In this document: piece after piece, positions 1 through 8,301 of the stretch
Numbering within the stretch: position 1 is the first letter of the stretch
How the letters are laid out: each line of letters opens with the position of its first letter
Source of the DNA: Oscillospiraceae bacterium
Lineage (GTDB): Bacteria; Bacillota; Clostridia; Oscillospirales; Oscillospiraceae
Reading direction: 5' to 3'
Assembly: GCA_017548065.1 (NCBI GenBank)
Contig: JAFYNQ010000005.1
Location: forward strand, 1-44,845
Length of the DNA: 44,845 nucleotides
Notes under the pieces: generated by a model
What the model was told of the DNA's origin: nothing
What the model saw: the letters and a program-made list of their open reading frames with translations, nothing else
Database searches by the model: none
Position numbers and translations under genes: made by a program

Positions 1-137
1 ATCTCCTTGTGGTTGATCTCAAGGAGGATTTCCTGCTCACACTGGCTGATTAAAAGCTCAAGGCCGGTTTTGTCATCATCGGTGACGGTGTAGCCCAGCA
101 TGGCCAGCCGGGCCACAGCGGCCTCATAGACGGTCAT
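1..137 (-). CDS. Head-tail connector, 5' part (duplicate of the gene at 44440-44841)
   Basis: This is the first 45 codons of the connector protein, starting at the ATG whose complement is at 135-137. An AAGGTGAG ribosome site lies just upstream, after the capsid gene stop. It is cut by the window start and is the same gene as 44440-44841 on the closed circle. It should not be counted twice. Confidence 0.95.
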   Translation of the reverse strand, partial: MTVYEAAVARLAMLGYTVTDDDKTGLELLISQCEQEILLEINHKE

Positions 138-141
138 GGCC
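1..141. repeat. Terminal direct repeat, copy 1 (circle-closing overlap)
   Basis: Bases 1-141 are identical to bases 44705-44845, the last 141 bases of the window. The repeat cuts through the head-tail connector gene, which is complete only in the copy at the far end. An exact 141-base match at both contig ends, falling inside a gene, is what an assembler leaves when it walks once around a circular or circularly permuted molecule. I read it as proof of completeness, not as a biological terminal repeat. Confidence 0.95.
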
Positions 142-148
142 GCTCACC

Positions 149-1183
149 TTAGCCCTTGGACTGGATGCGGCAGATGGGGATGGCCTTGTCAGCGATATAG
201 GAGCGCTGGGCCTCCTCAGTTTCACCAGAGTGGACCAGGGCCCAGTTGGCACCGTTGGCCAGTTCAGCATCAGTGGGAGAGAGGCTGGCCTGGCTGGTCT
301 TTTCGTAGGAGATACCGAAAGGCGCAAAGCACTTGCGCTGGCGGGTGTAGAGAGTGTCCTGGCCGCCATTGGTCTTGGGGTCACGGGCCATCTCATGGGG
401 CACCTTGGCACCGATGTCCTCAAAGTTGATGGAGCCCTCACCCAGCACATAGGTAGTGTAGATGGGCTCATCACCAGTGGTGTCAACAGGCATGCCGTCA
501 TCCACAATGCACAGCTTGCCATTCCAGGAGTACAGGGTCAGATCACGGGTCACGCCGTCCTTGTCGGTGTACTTGAGAGCGGTGAGCAGGTTGAGGTTTT
601 CCAGGCCGGTGGCCACATCAGAGTGCAGGAACACCATGGCAAACTTCTTCTTGCGATCACCACAGGCCTTGGAGGTGGCGCTGTTCAGAGTGGTGGGCTC
701 CATGGGGCCGTCCACAACCAGGGTGTGCTTTTCAACAAACTCAGCGTTCTTGCCGCCGGTCATGGAGAAAACACCCTTGAGGATAGCCAGGATGGTGTCC
801 TGGTCAATGTCCTCCCAGTATTCGGCAACCTGGGCAGCAACATTGTCCATGAAGTCAACACCGCCGGTGATGTCGTGGGAGAAGTCACGCTCCACCCAAG
901 CCTTGGCACGGCCAATGACAACCACGCCCTGCTCAAAGGTCTTGGTGCTGGTGGCCTCAATGTCGGTCTGGCCGTCATAGTTCACGGCATCGCCGTCCAG
1001 CAGACCACGCATGGCAATGCGGGCATAGCCGGTGCCGTTCTGAGAGGCAAACACCTCACGGATGTCCGGGTTGCCCACCAGGACACGGGACTTGCGGATT
1101 TCGTTGAGGCGGGTGCGGGGCACACGGTCCACCGCATACTTGAACGCCTGGGGATTAAAGCTCTTAGCGTCAAACTTAGGCAT
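149..1183 (-). CDS. Major capsid protein
   Basis: This 344-residue protein is the probable HK97-fold major capsid subunit. It sits directly after the scaffold gene and before the connector genes, the standard position in SPP1-like head modules. Size and composition fit: no membrane segment, no Cys-rich motif, and mixed alpha/beta sequence with a charged N-terminal arm of about 50 residues containing RTRLNEIRKSRVL. No separate protease is visible, so head assembly probably relies on the scaffold protein upstream. A start at MPKFDAKSF is supported by an AGAAAGGAAG ribosome site. The call rests mainly on synteny and general resemblance to clostridial phage capsid proteins; I could not run a structure search. 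Confidence 0.85.
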   Translation of the reverse strand: MPKFDAKSFNPQAFKYAVDRVPRTRLNEIRKSRVLVGNPDIREVFASQNGTGYARIAMRGLLDGDAVNYDGQTDIEATSTKTFEQGVVVIGRAKAWVERDFSHDITGGVDFMDNVAAQVAEYWEDIDQDTILAILKGVFSMTGGKNAEFVEKHTLVVDGPMEPTTLNSATSKACGDRKKKFAMVFLHSDVATGLENLNLLTALKYTDKDGVTRDLTLYSWNGKLCIVDDGMPVDTTGDEPIYTTYVLGEGSINFEDIGAKVPHEMARDPKTNGGQDTLYTRQRKCFAPFGISYEKTSQASLSPTDAELANGANWALVHSGETEEAQRSYIADKAIPICRIQSKG

Positions 1184-1206
1184 AATTCAAAACTTCCTTT
1201 CTGAAA

Positions 1207-1593
1207 TTAGTTTTTACGGCTTTTGCCGTTCTTGGCTTTGCCCTCCGTTGCGGGCTGCTCCTCAGCAGCGGGCTCCTGGGGCTGTTCGGGAGTGGTGCTG
1301 GCGGCAGCGGCTCCATCCTCACCAGAGGCGGGCTCACCATCGGCAGCGGGCTCTCCGCCGGGCTGCTCCTCATCAGTTTCACCGGCGGGCGTGATCTGTG
1401 CCAGACGGGCAATGACCTCCTGGGTGACGGCCTCAGCCATCTCATCCACAGAGGGGACATGTTCCGCCATGTACTGCACAACGGCCTCCTGGGTGCGGGG
1501 CAGCTCCTTGACAGGGGTGCCGGTCAGCTTAGAGGCCAGATTTCGCAGGGCATCCTCAAAGGACACCGTGCGGGGAGTGGTCACATTTCTCAT
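1207..1593 (-). CDS. Small acidic head-module protein of unknown function
   Basis: This 128-residue protein lies between scaffold and major capsid protein. The N-terminal half (about residues 1-70) looks folded and helical. The C-terminal half is a low-complexity Ala/Pro/Glu/Gly tail ending in a basic KAKNGKSRKN patch. I do not recognise the family. Position suggests an assembly factor or capsid-associated (decoration-like) protein made with the capsid, but nothing in the sequence proves it. Confidence 0.6.
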   Translation of the reverse strand: MRNVTTPRTVSFEDALRNLASKLTGTPVKELPRTQEAVVQYMAEHVPSVDEMAEAVTQEVIARLAQITPAGETDEEQPGGEPAADGEPASGEDGAAAASTTPEQPQEPAAEEQPATEGKAKNGKSRKN

Positions 1594-1606
1594 GCAGTTT
1601 CACCTC

Positions 1607-2260
1607 TCAATCAAGTTTCGCATCGGGATTGGCGGCCAGATACTCAGCCAGCTCAGAGTAGGACATCTCAGAGGGTTTCTTGTCCGCTCCGGGCTTGCCG
1701 CCCTTGTCCCCACCCTCACCGGGTTTCCAGCCGTCATATTTGGCCACCGCACCAAACATAAAGTCAGTTGTGGTGTCCTTTTTCAGAGCCTCAACCTTAG
1801 CCGCCAGGGTGATGCTTTCGCCGCCCACCTTAGCAGTGACCTTGCCATCCACAATGCTGGCATCCTTGAGGAAATCGGCCAACACAGCCTTGACGGCGGT
1901 GTTGTTCTTAGAGCCCGCAGCGGTGAGCTCTGCGTCCACTGCGGCCATCAGCTTGACCGTGGCCAGCTCCTTGTCATGGGCGGCCTTGTCCGCCTTGTTC
2001 TGGGCGGTCAAATCCTCAATCTGCTTTTTCAGATCAGCGTTGTCACCGGCGGACTTTTTCAGCTCCTCAAGCTGCGTGTCACGGGTTTTGACATCCGCAC
2101 GCAACTGGGTTGCCTCAGTTTCCAGCTCTGTGACCTTGGCGGCCTTGGCGTTGAAGTCTGCACGGGCCACAAAGCCCTTGCCAATCTCCTGTGCCACCGC
2201 CGTGTCAATTTCGGGAGTGTAGGCTGCTCCCAAGATGTTTTTCAGCCATTCGAGTGCCAT
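1607..2260 (-). CDS. Capsid scaffolding protein (GP20/DUF4355-like)
   Basis: This 217-residue protein is rich in Lys, Glu, Asp and Ala. A long predicted coiled coil covers roughly residues 35-110 (repeated LETEATQLRAD / LEELKKS / LKKQIEDL patterns), and the C-terminus (about 185-217) is Gly/Lys-rich and ends in acidic residues. This is the usual shape of phage minor structural/scaffold proteins, which organise capsid subunits into a procapsid and then leave. It lies immediately before the capsid genes. The ATG is preceded by an AAGGAGGT ribosome site. An intrinsic terminator separates it from the upstream toxin/immunity pair. Confidence 0.85.
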   Translation of the reverse strand: MALEWLKNILGAAYTPEIDTAVAQEIGKGFVARADFNAKAAKVTELETEATQLRADVKTRDTQLEELKKSAGDNADLKKQIEDLTAQNKADKAAHDKELATVKLMAAVDAELTAAGSKNNTAVKAVLADFLKDASIVDGKVTAKVGGESITLAAKVEALKKDTTTDFMFGAVAKYDGWKPGEGGDKGGKPGADKKPSEMSYSELAEYLAANPDAKLD

Positions 2261-2365
2261 TTTGTTTTACCTCCTTGTAATTCTGCTGTCCTTGTTAATC
2301 CGGCCAGTCCCGGTATTGCAGTGCCCCTCTTGTAGTCCGCCGGGCAAGCGGTATTTTTGGGTATG

Positions 2366-2400
2366 AAAAAGGCACCGTGCATTTTCAGCACGATGCCTTT
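2366..2400 (-). terminator. Intrinsic terminator after the putative immunity gene
   Basis: Read on the minus strand, an AAAGGCA-CGTGC arm pairs with GCACG-TGCCTTT around an A-rich loop and is followed by a T run. It sits just past the stop at 2419, so it would reduce read-through from the portal/MuF/immunity genes into the scaffold and capsid genes. That implies a separate signal or partial read-through for the capsid genes. Confidence 0.75.
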
Positions 2401-2418
2401 AACATCATATTGGTGCGG

Positions 2419-2748
2419 CTACACGAAAACCTTTTTGTAGCACGCCGTTAGATCAGCAATGACCTCACTGGCCTCATAGTCGGCCAGGACATCATCAAGC
2501 GCCCCGTTGGTGTAATCCTCATAGTACAGGTCAAGCTCATCCTTGAGCTCATCTGTCAGCAGGTCACGATCAACGCACCACTTGATGAGAGGCAGGATGA
2601 CATTGAGCCTTTCTGCCTCCTGGAGCCGTCCCTCATCAAACTCCGGGAGCCACAGGCTTGCCGCAGCCGCCCCGGTTTTGGGCTTGTCCAGCTCCATCCG
2701 GCGGAGGAAAATGTCCGTTATTTCTTTGTAGGTGATGTAATAGGTCAT
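2419..2748 (-). CDS. Putative immunity protein for the MuF deaminase toxin
   Basis: This 109-residue protein is strongly acidic (many Asp/Glu in DLLTDELKDELDLYYEDY and the following stretch) and predicted all-helical, with no signal peptide. Its ATG overlaps the stop codon of the MuF toxin gene (ATGA), so the two are translationally coupled. A terminator follows directly, isolating the pair from the scaffold gene. Small acidic cytosolic proteins encoded right after a polymorphic toxin are typically its immunity protein, and MuF-type phage toxins are known to carry such partners. I do not recognise a named immunity family, so the role is inferred from position and composition. The alternative is an ordinary head-module accessory protein. 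Confidence 0.6.
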   Translation of the reverse strand: MTYYITYKEITDIFLRRMELDKPKTGAAAASLWLPEFDEGRLQEAERLNVILPLIKWCVDRDLLTDELKDELDLYYEDYTNGALDDVLADYEASEVIADLTACYKKVFV

Positions 2749-4484
2749 TTTTTCCGCCTCCTGTACTTCCAGACATTGCCCTCCACCTTTTTGTTGGAAA
2801 CAACATTGATTGTCACATCCGGGTGGAGCGCCTGGAATTGCTCCATAACTCCCTTGCAACTGTCACACATGCCTCTCTCAGAGAGCATGGTGATGGTCTT
2901 AAAGGGTTTTGTTTCGTACAGATCAGCAAAATACTCAAACAGCTTGGCCTCTGTATCGTGCCATGTGCCGCTCCGCATCGTGCCGGTATCTGTCAAAACA
3001 TCAATATAGGAAAATCTGCGCTTATCTTTCAGCAGGGCAAGCTCAGAGCTGCCCTTGTAGCCTTTGAGGCTGTCAGACATCATACTGTGTGCATAGTACA
3101 TGGTGGTATTGTCACCATCCAGATACGCACCCGCAATGTTGCCGCTGTTTTTGAAAGCACTGGTAAAATTGGACCGCTTTTCTGTGATGACCGCATTATC
3201 CAACTGCAAAATGTCTGTGCGGGATATGTCACCCGCATCCACCTTGTAGCTGTTGAGGGTCCTATACTGGGCTTTAGCGGCGGCCCAGCCATCGGGGTCA
3301 CTATACTTGAGCTGCCGGAAATCAGCAAAGCTATTGGGGGCTAACTCACCCAGTACATCCGTGTACCGGCTGAATTGGGCCTTGTCAGCACTCTCATTAT
3401 AGCTCATTGTTCGCATTTTTTCAACAGCCCCATCACCGTGGAGCTCATTTTGCTTTGCTCTCCACTGTTCATAGGTCATGTTGCCGGGGATTTTGAAACG
3501 CTCACCCGTTTCTGCATCACGGGCATACCGCTCACCCAGAGCCGCCATGTCCTCAAAATAGGGGCAAGTGCAGCACCGGCACCAAGGATGGAACGGGGGA
3601 GCCGTGAGGCCCACCTGGTACTCAGACATTTTGAACACTTGGCCATCCAGAGCCCCGCAGAGCTCACAGGTTTCATGGTCCAAAGAGGCCACGATCCTGT
3701 AACGCTCCACATCCAGGGCGGTGAAACAGTCCTTTTGTGCGGCGCTGGCAAAGTAGGCGCTCTCAGTCATCACCAGACGGCCCGCTTTCTGGCGGGACAC
3801 ATCAAACTGCTTGGAGATGACCGTGATGGCTCTATCCGGGGCCTCTCCCCGGATAATCATTTGCGTCAAGTTGGTGTTGACGCTGTTGACCAAGTTCTGC
3901 TTGTTGGTCCAGCATCGGTCACGGAAAGTCTGATTGTCAGCCGTCCATGGGCGGGAAAGCACCTTGGTTATGGTTTCCTCATTGATGGCGTGCATGGTCC
4001 AGCCCACGCCAAGGCCACGCTGGACCTCAAAGGCTGTGCCACAGTAGCTGCCCTCATACATGAGCCGGGCAACCCCATCAATGTAGTCCAGTTGGTTGGA
4101 GTATAGCACCTCAGCCTGTTGCTGTATCTGGAGCTTGATGGCCTCCAGACGGGAGATGTGCACCTTTGCGCTGGCGTTCTCAAGCTGCCGCATCCAGCGC
4201 CCGTCAAGGGCGTTTTCCTGGCCATACTTGATGTATTCCTGCACAGACCATTGAAACTCTGCCAGCTCAGTGGAGTTGAGGAGGCGCTTGGCCTCCGCCA
4301 GCGTGATCTCATTGTTGACAGCAAAGCGCCGATACCACACGGCAATCTGCTTTTCAATCTCAGCCTGTGCACGGGCAAATTGGGCATCCAGGTTTTGCAC
4401 ATAGGAGTAGGACTGGTCAAGCAGCGCCTCCTCCATGTTTTTCATACGCTGGGCCCAATACTGGGCGTTATTCTGTCTTGCCAT
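2745..4484 (-). CDS. MuF-type minor capsid protein with C-terminal deaminase toxin domain
   Basis: This protein has 579 residues from the ATG at 4484; a GTG three codons upstream is too close to the AAAGGA site. Residues 1-310 form a phage head morphogenesis (MuF/SPP1 gp7) region. It ends in a cysteine cluster (CELC near 273-276, then CRCCTC near 302-307) that looks metal-binding. The C-terminal ~130 residues do not belong to the normal head protein. They carry a deaminase-like signature, WHDTE at 508-512 with the expected catalytic Glu at 512, followed by CDSC at 540-543 (zinc cysteines). This resembles the BURPS668_1122-type nucleic acid deaminase toxins. Such MuF-toxin fusions are known to be packaged and delivered with phage heads. 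The next gene is translationally coupled and probably gives immunity. The first zinc ligand (H509 or D510) is not certain by eye. Confidence 0.8.
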   Translation of the reverse strand: MARQNNAQYWAQRMKNMEEALLDQSYSYVQNLDAQFARAQAEIEKQIAVWYRRFAVNNEITLAEAKRLLNSTELAEFQWSVQEYIKYGQENALDGRWMRQLENASAKVHISRLEAIKLQIQQQAEVLYSNQLDYIDGVARLMYEGSYCGTAFEVQRGLGVGWTMHAINEETITKVLSRPWTADNQTFRDRCWTNKQNLVNSVNTNLTQMIIRGEAPDRAITVISKQFDVSRQKAGRLVMTESAYFASAAQKDCFTALDVERYRIVASLDHETCELCGALDGQVFKMSEYQVGLTAPPFHPWCRCCTCPYFEDMAALGERYARDAETGERFKIPGNMTYEQWRAKQNELHGDGAVEKMRTMSYNESADKAQFSRYTDVLGELAPNSFADFRQLKYSDPDGWAAAKAQYRTLNSYKVDAGDISRTDILQLDNAVITEKRSNFTSAFKNSGNIAGAYLDGDNTTMYYAHSMMSDSLKGYKGSSELALLKDKRRFSYIDVLTDTGTMRSGTWHDTEAKLFEYFADLYETKPFKTITMLSERGMCDSCKGVMEQFQALHPDVTINVVSNKKVEGNVWKYRRRKK

Positions 4485-5997
4485 CGGTGCCACCGTCCTT
4501 TACAGGCGGCTCCTGGCCAGCAGCGCCGGGCTTGGTCCTGTTGGCCTCAAAGGCGGCACGGTACGGGTCAGCGGCGGCCTCCTCTTTCTCCGCCTTGATG
4601 CGCTTGAGCTCCTGCTCCGGGTCACTCACCCAAGGGTGCATTTTGACAATGGTTTCATCAGAGAGGATGCCCACGGAGTTTTTGCAGTTGTTGATGGCCT
4701 CCGTTTCATTGATGAGCACATCACGGTCAAAGATCACCGTGACCTCAGCACCCTCAAAGGAGCCACCGCCGGTGTTGGCCAGATGCTTGTTGACAAACCA
4801 CAGCAGCTCCTCCATAGAGGCTTGAAACTCCGTTTCAATACCGTTGGCATCCAGATCAATGTCAGAGTACATGCTCTGTATATTCATCTGGTTGGGGTTG
4901 CCGCTCATGCGGTCATCTTTCGCATCATAGCCTCTGGCGTTCTCAATGATGGCATCCTTGAGCAGAGAGAGCAGCACCTTGTAGTTTTCGGCGTTGACCT
5001 CAATTTGCAGGGTTTCCACGCCGCCCTCAGAGCCCTCATAGGAGCGCACCTTGATGGAGCCATACTCCATGATGTTCCGGCGGAAAGTGCCCAGGTCCTC
5101 TCCGTCATAGTTCTTGATGACCAGGATGGTGCTGTGGATGTCCTCCTCCATCTGATTGGCGAAGTTGGAAAGCACATCATTATAGGCATCCTGCAAGCAT
5201 TTCACTCTGGAGAGCAAAGGGATTTCATGGTGGGAGCTCTTAAAGCACACCAGAGGGATGCGCTCCCAGTTGTATGTGGTGACCTGCTGGGTGGCAGGGT
5301 CCACTTTTGTGATGTAGTCCCCAGAGGTGGCCTGGGGGTCCGGCTCCAGCGTGCCGTCATCCTTGCGGATGAAACAGTCAACGCCACCGCCGTGCATGAC
5401 CTCAACCTTGACCACATCCTTGGCCTGTTCTTGCTCATCATACTCCAGCACCATGTAGACATGCACAGCGGCATCCAGGATGGTGTGGTCAGCGTCAGCC
5501 CAGAAAGCAAGCACCTCATCAGCGGGGAAACGCTTGAAAGATAGCACGCCGCTCTCATAGTAGGGGTAGACCCAGCTTTTGCCGCCAATCCATGCACCCT
5601 CACCAACATTCCGCATCAAACGGCGAAAACGGGGGCCCAGAACGGTCCCCAGAGTTTCAGCATATTTGGTGTTTTCGGTGTCAAAGGAAAACGGACGGCC
5701 AAAGGAGTAGTTGGTTTTCTGGTCCACCATCTTGGAATACAGATTGTTGACCAGTCGATTGTTGGGCAGATGCTTGAGCTCCTTGGGCTTGCCGTCATCG
5801 TCCAACGCCATACGCTTGCGCCCCAGAACAGCGTGGCCGCCGTCATAATACATCTCACCGGCAATCTGCTTTGCACGCTCTGGGCTTTTCAACCATGCGG
5901 TGATCTCCAGCTCCAAAAAGCGCTTGTCAGTCATGCCCTGTGTGAAATTGGTGGCGGTACGCTGGGCGCAGTCATTTCTCAAATTCAGCACAACCAT
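4468..5997 (-). CDS. Portal protein (SPP1 gp6-like)
   Basis: This 509-residue protein forms the dodecameric portal at the capsid vertex through which DNA is packaged and ejected. Length and order (TerL, small protein, portal, MuF) match SPP1-type portals. The sequence has the typical N-terminal region with LKHLPNNRLVNNLYSKMVDQK, a central conserved block near PLVCFKSSHHEIPLLSRVKCLQDAYN, and an acidic, disordered C-terminus from about residue 470. The stop overlaps the MuF gene start by about 17 bases. The ATG at 5997 has a GAGGTGAG ribosome site. Confidence 0.92.
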   Translation of the reverse strand: MVVLNLRNDCAQRTATNFTQGMTDKRFLELEITAWLKSPERAKQIAGEMYYDGGHAVLGRKRMALDDDGKPKELKHLPNNRLVNNLYSKMVDQKTNYSFGRPFSFDTENTKYAETLGTVLGPRFRRLMRNVGEGAWIGGKSWVYPYYESGVLSFKRFPADEVLAFWADADHTILDAAVHVYMVLEYDEQEQAKDVVKVEVMHGGGVDCFIRKDDGTLEPDPQATSGDYITKVDPATQQVTTYNWERIPLVCFKSSHHEIPLLSRVKCLQDAYNDVLSNFANQMEEDIHSTILVIKNYDGEDLGTFRRNIMEYGSIKVRSYEGSEGGVETLQIEVNAENYKVLLSLLKDAIIENARGYDAKDDRMSGNPNQMNIQSMYSDIDLDANGIETEFQASMEELLWFVNKHLANTGGGSFEGAEVTVIFDRDVLINETEAINNCKNSVGILSDETIVKMHPWVSDPEQELKRIKAEKEEAAADPYRAAFEANRTKPGAAGQEPPVKDGGTDGKTE

Positions 5998-6009
5998 GCT
6001 TTTCTCACC

Positions 6010-6360
6010 TCACAGACATTTTGCCGCTGTCCAGGCGGCGTATAGTTTGGGACCTTGTATGGCCACCCAGTCCACCATCTCCTCATTGGTGGCCCAGGAG
6101 CCGTCAAGGTTGAGGGAGTTGATGCTCAAGCCGCTCTCATAGAGAAAAGCGTGCGTGATTTCATGGCGCATACACTTGCGCTTGTAGGCCTCCAGATCAG
6201 CCATGCTCATGGGTTCCTTGCGCTCTGCTGCTGTGTAGTCTTTCACCACAATGGTCTTGGTGGAAAAATCACAGTAGCCGTCACAGTGCGCCAGGTTGGT
6301 GTCTTTGGCCTTTTTGCGATATTCAAGGGTGTAGTGTACACCCAACACGGAAATCCTCAT
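6010..6360 (-). CDS. HExxH-containing protein (possible zinc metallopeptidase) in the head module
   Basis: This 116-residue protein has the zinc-peptidase motif HEITH near residues 67-71, followed by the hydrophobic FLYESGL. A DGSWATNEEMVDWVAIQ segment downstream could supply the third ligand (Glu). The ATG at 6360 follows GAGGTGGCGCTG, and the gene sits between TerL and portal. Related small phage proteins with HExxH occur at this site in clostridial phages. Whether it processes head proteins or acts on the host is unknown. Activity is inferred from the motif only. Confidence 0.65.
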   Translation of the reverse strand: MRISVLGVHYTLEYRKKAKDTNLAHCDGYCDFSTKTIVVKDYTAAERKEPMSMADLEAYKRKCMRHEITHAFLYESGLSINSLNLDGSWATNEEMVDWVAIQGPKLYAAWTAAKCL

Positions 6361-6370
6361 CAGCGCCACC

Positions 6371-7597
6371 TCACTTGAAACTGAACAGGGCCGGGGCAAA
6401 GACTTTGTGCACGAAGTAGCGCACATCATCCATGCTGTGGTCATTTTCTTTGATGGGGCGGTCTGCCGTGGCTTTCTCATCCCATCGGTACATGCCAAAC
6501 TCCCGGATGCAGTCAGTGCAGTTGGAGCAGATGAAAATATCACCGCTCTGGAGCCGTGTGGCTACATTGCGGATGCCGTCAATGACAGCGTTAGAGGCTT
6601 TCTCCACCCTATACCGTCCGTGGCGGCGGATGACCTCAATAAAAGATGCCGCTGAGGGGTCAACGATGACCGCAGTGATGTGCAGATCACCGGCCAGCTT
6701 TTCCAGCTCAGTGTAGTGCTCCTCATCGGTGCGCTGCCGCCCCTCTTTGCGGCTGTCAAAGTAATACTCCCGCATCCTGTACCATCGGCCATTGGCCCGG
6801 CCCCACAGTCCAATGCTGGTGGGGTTGATGGTGCCATAGTCGCAGGAGATATAAAAACGATCATAAGGCCGGGGCTCTTGCGGCACCACATGATAGTCTT
6901 TGTTGAACATGGTGTAAATCAGCCCCTCCGCTACCACCCACAGGCCACGGATAAAGCGGTCATAGAACACGCCGGAGTAAAGGCTCTCGTACCTTGCCTT
7001 GACGGCTTGGGAGAGGCTGAGGTTGTCATCCATGGTGAAATGGAGGTGCAGCATGTTGCGCTTTTTTGCCTCCAAAATCCATGTGATGTAAAACCAGTGG
7101 CTTGGGCCCTCCGGGTTGCAGTTAAACCACAACTTGGAGCCCTCCACAGAGCAGCGGGCACAGGCCTGCTCCACAAAGGAGCGGGGCATCAAGGCCACCT
7201 CATCCAGCAGGATGCCCGCCAGAGTGATGCCCTGGATAAGTGAGGCGCTGCTCTCATCTTTGCCGCCGAAAAGGTAAAAGTTGTTGCTTTTCCCGGCGGC
7301 CTTGACTGTGATCTTGTTCTCAGAGCGGTGCTCCTTGAACGAAAACACCCCACCCAGCCAGGTGGGGAGGTTAGAGGTCACATTGCGGCGCAAGCTCTCA
7401 ATGGTCTTGCCGCAGATTGCAAAGTTTTGACCCTCAAAGTTGGCCATGGCCCACATGATAAAGCCCACGGTCATGGCCACTGTCTTGCCGGAACGGATGG
7501 AGCCGTCACAGATGATGCCGTCATAGCCCCTAAAGCCCGGCCTATTCCACCAGGTCATCGCCAGATTTTGCCGGGGGCTCAATTTCTGGTATCTCAC
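6371..7597 (-). CDS. Terminase large subunit
   Basis: This protein has 408 residues from a GTG at 7597, chosen because the conserved LSPRQ start of the ATPase follows and an AGAGGAG site lies upstream. This overlaps the small subunit gene by 56 bases, and the start is the least certain point. The ATPase part shows Walker A GSIRSGKT near residues 32-39 and Walker B GILLDEVAL. The nuclease part shows CDYGT, VIVDPSA and a C-terminal DDVRYFVHK, the acidic residues of the RNase H-like nuclease. It cuts concatemeric DNA and drives it through the portal. Confidence 0.93.
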   Translation of the reverse strand: MRYQKLSPRQNLAMTWWNRPGFRGYDGIICDGSIRSGKTVAMTVGFIMWAMANFEGQNFAICGKTIESLRRNVTSNLPTWLGGVFSFKEHRSENKITVKAAGKSNNFYLFGGKDESSASLIQGITLAGILLDEVALMPRSFVEQACARCSVEGSKLWFNCNPEGPSHWFYITWILEAKKRNMLHLHFTMDDNLSLSQAVKARYESLYSGVFYDRFIRGLWVVAEGLIYTMFNKDYHVVPQEPRPYDRFYISCDYGTINPTSIGLWGRANGRWYRMREYYFDSRKEGRQRTDEEHYTELEKLAGDLHITAVIVDPSAASFIEVIRRHGRYRVEKASNAVIDGIRNVATRLQSGDIFICSNCTDCIREFGMYRWDEKATADRPIKENDHSMDDVRYFVHKVFAPALFSFK

Positions 7598-8105
7598 TTG
7601 TGTCCAGCTCCTCTCTGGTGCTCTGGTCAATGACCTCAAAGATGTTGTTTTCCTCTGGGTCAGCAGTTGCACCGTGATTTTCAAACATGCCAAGGTGCTT
7701 GCCAAGCATCTCCAAGGCTCTGAGCTTGTCATACTGCTTGACCTCAGTGCCATATTGGCCCTCTTTGATGCAAGCAATGGCCTTTTTCTGTTCTGTGCTC
7801 AATTCGCTTGTGGGCACTATTCGCACAAGTCCGTTGCGGTTGACTGTGGCATAATCAGCACCGTTGGCAAAGGCGATGGCGGCCAGCTCTGCAAGCACCA
7901 TGTCCTGTGTGATCTCCACCCGTTTTTGGCGCTTTTTGATGGCCTCCTGGATAGCAGCAGAAACACAAGTTTTCCCAAGTAGTTCTGGGCCAATGCGGTC
8001 CGCCGTCTTTTCACTATATCCGGCACGCTTGGCGGCTGCTGTGGCATTGAGGTCCACAAGGTACTCCTGCACAAAACGCTTTTGCTTTTCAGTTAATTTG
8101 GCCAC
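7542..8105 (-). CDS. Terminase small subunit
   Basis: This protein has about 187 residues. The N-terminus LTEKQKRFVQEYLVDLNATAAAKRAGYS is the classic Terminase_2 DNA-binding helix-turn-helix; it recognises the packaging site and recruits the large subunit. The C-terminal third is acidic and probably unstructured. GTG codons at 8105, 8111 and 8114 are all possible starts; I chose 8105 (VAKLTEKQ). A hairpin lies just upstream. Confidence 0.9.
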   Translation of the reverse strand: MAKLTEKQKRFVQEYLVDLNATAAAKRAGYSEKTADRIGPELLGKTCVSAAIQEAIKKRQKRVEITQDMVLAELAAIAFANGADYATVNRNGLVRIVPTSELSTEQKKAIACIKEGQYGTEVKQYDKLRALEMLGKHLGMFENHGATADPEENNIFEVIDQSTREELDTSEIPEIEPPAKSGDDLVE

Positions 8106-8126
8106 ACTCACCACCCCATAACATAG

Positions 8127-8152
8127 TAAAAGCCGCCCCAAAAAGGGCAGCT
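8127..8152 (-). terminator. Terminator-like hairpin before the terminase genes
   Basis: On the minus strand AAAGC-GCCC pairs with GGGC-GCTTT around a T-rich loop, followed by a short TTTT. It lies between the late regulator gene and the small terminase gene. It may end early transcripts, or it may act as an RNA structure in the late leader, since the candidate late promoter is upstream of it. Confidence 0.5.
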
Positions 8153-8263
8153 TTGCAGAAATCTTGATAAAAAACAGCGGCAAGGGTCTGGTTTTTATCT
8201 CTCCATCACCTTGCCGCCGTCAACCAAGGAGGTGTTGCTCATCTTGAGGCATACACCCGCCTA

Positions 8264-8301
8264 TACATAATAGCACAGATGCGTGCAACATTTGCAACAA
8301 G
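8264..8301 (-). promoter_or_regulatory. Candidate late promoter with repeated TTGCA motifs
   Basis: The 160-base gap between the DUF1492 gene and TerS holds an extended -10 (TG, one base, then TATTAT at 8272-8267, minus strand). Two TTGCA repeats lie where a weak -35 or activator site would be (ATGTTGCA and TTGTTGCA). A poor -35 and repeated half-sites before a late operon fit activation by the ArpU-like protein encoded next door. This is inference from position and motif. Confidence 0.45.

Noticed and set aside
1..141. Possible genuine terminal redundancy of the phage chromosome
   Set aside because: The repeat cuts through a head gene and its length is a typical assembler word size; packaging repeats usually lie near the terminase genes.
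230..1204. Long open frame on the plus strand opposite the capsid gene, and similar ones opposite the endolysin, tail fibre and tape measure genes
   Set aside because: They mirror strong codon bias of the real genes, lack ribosome sites and have no recognisable domains.
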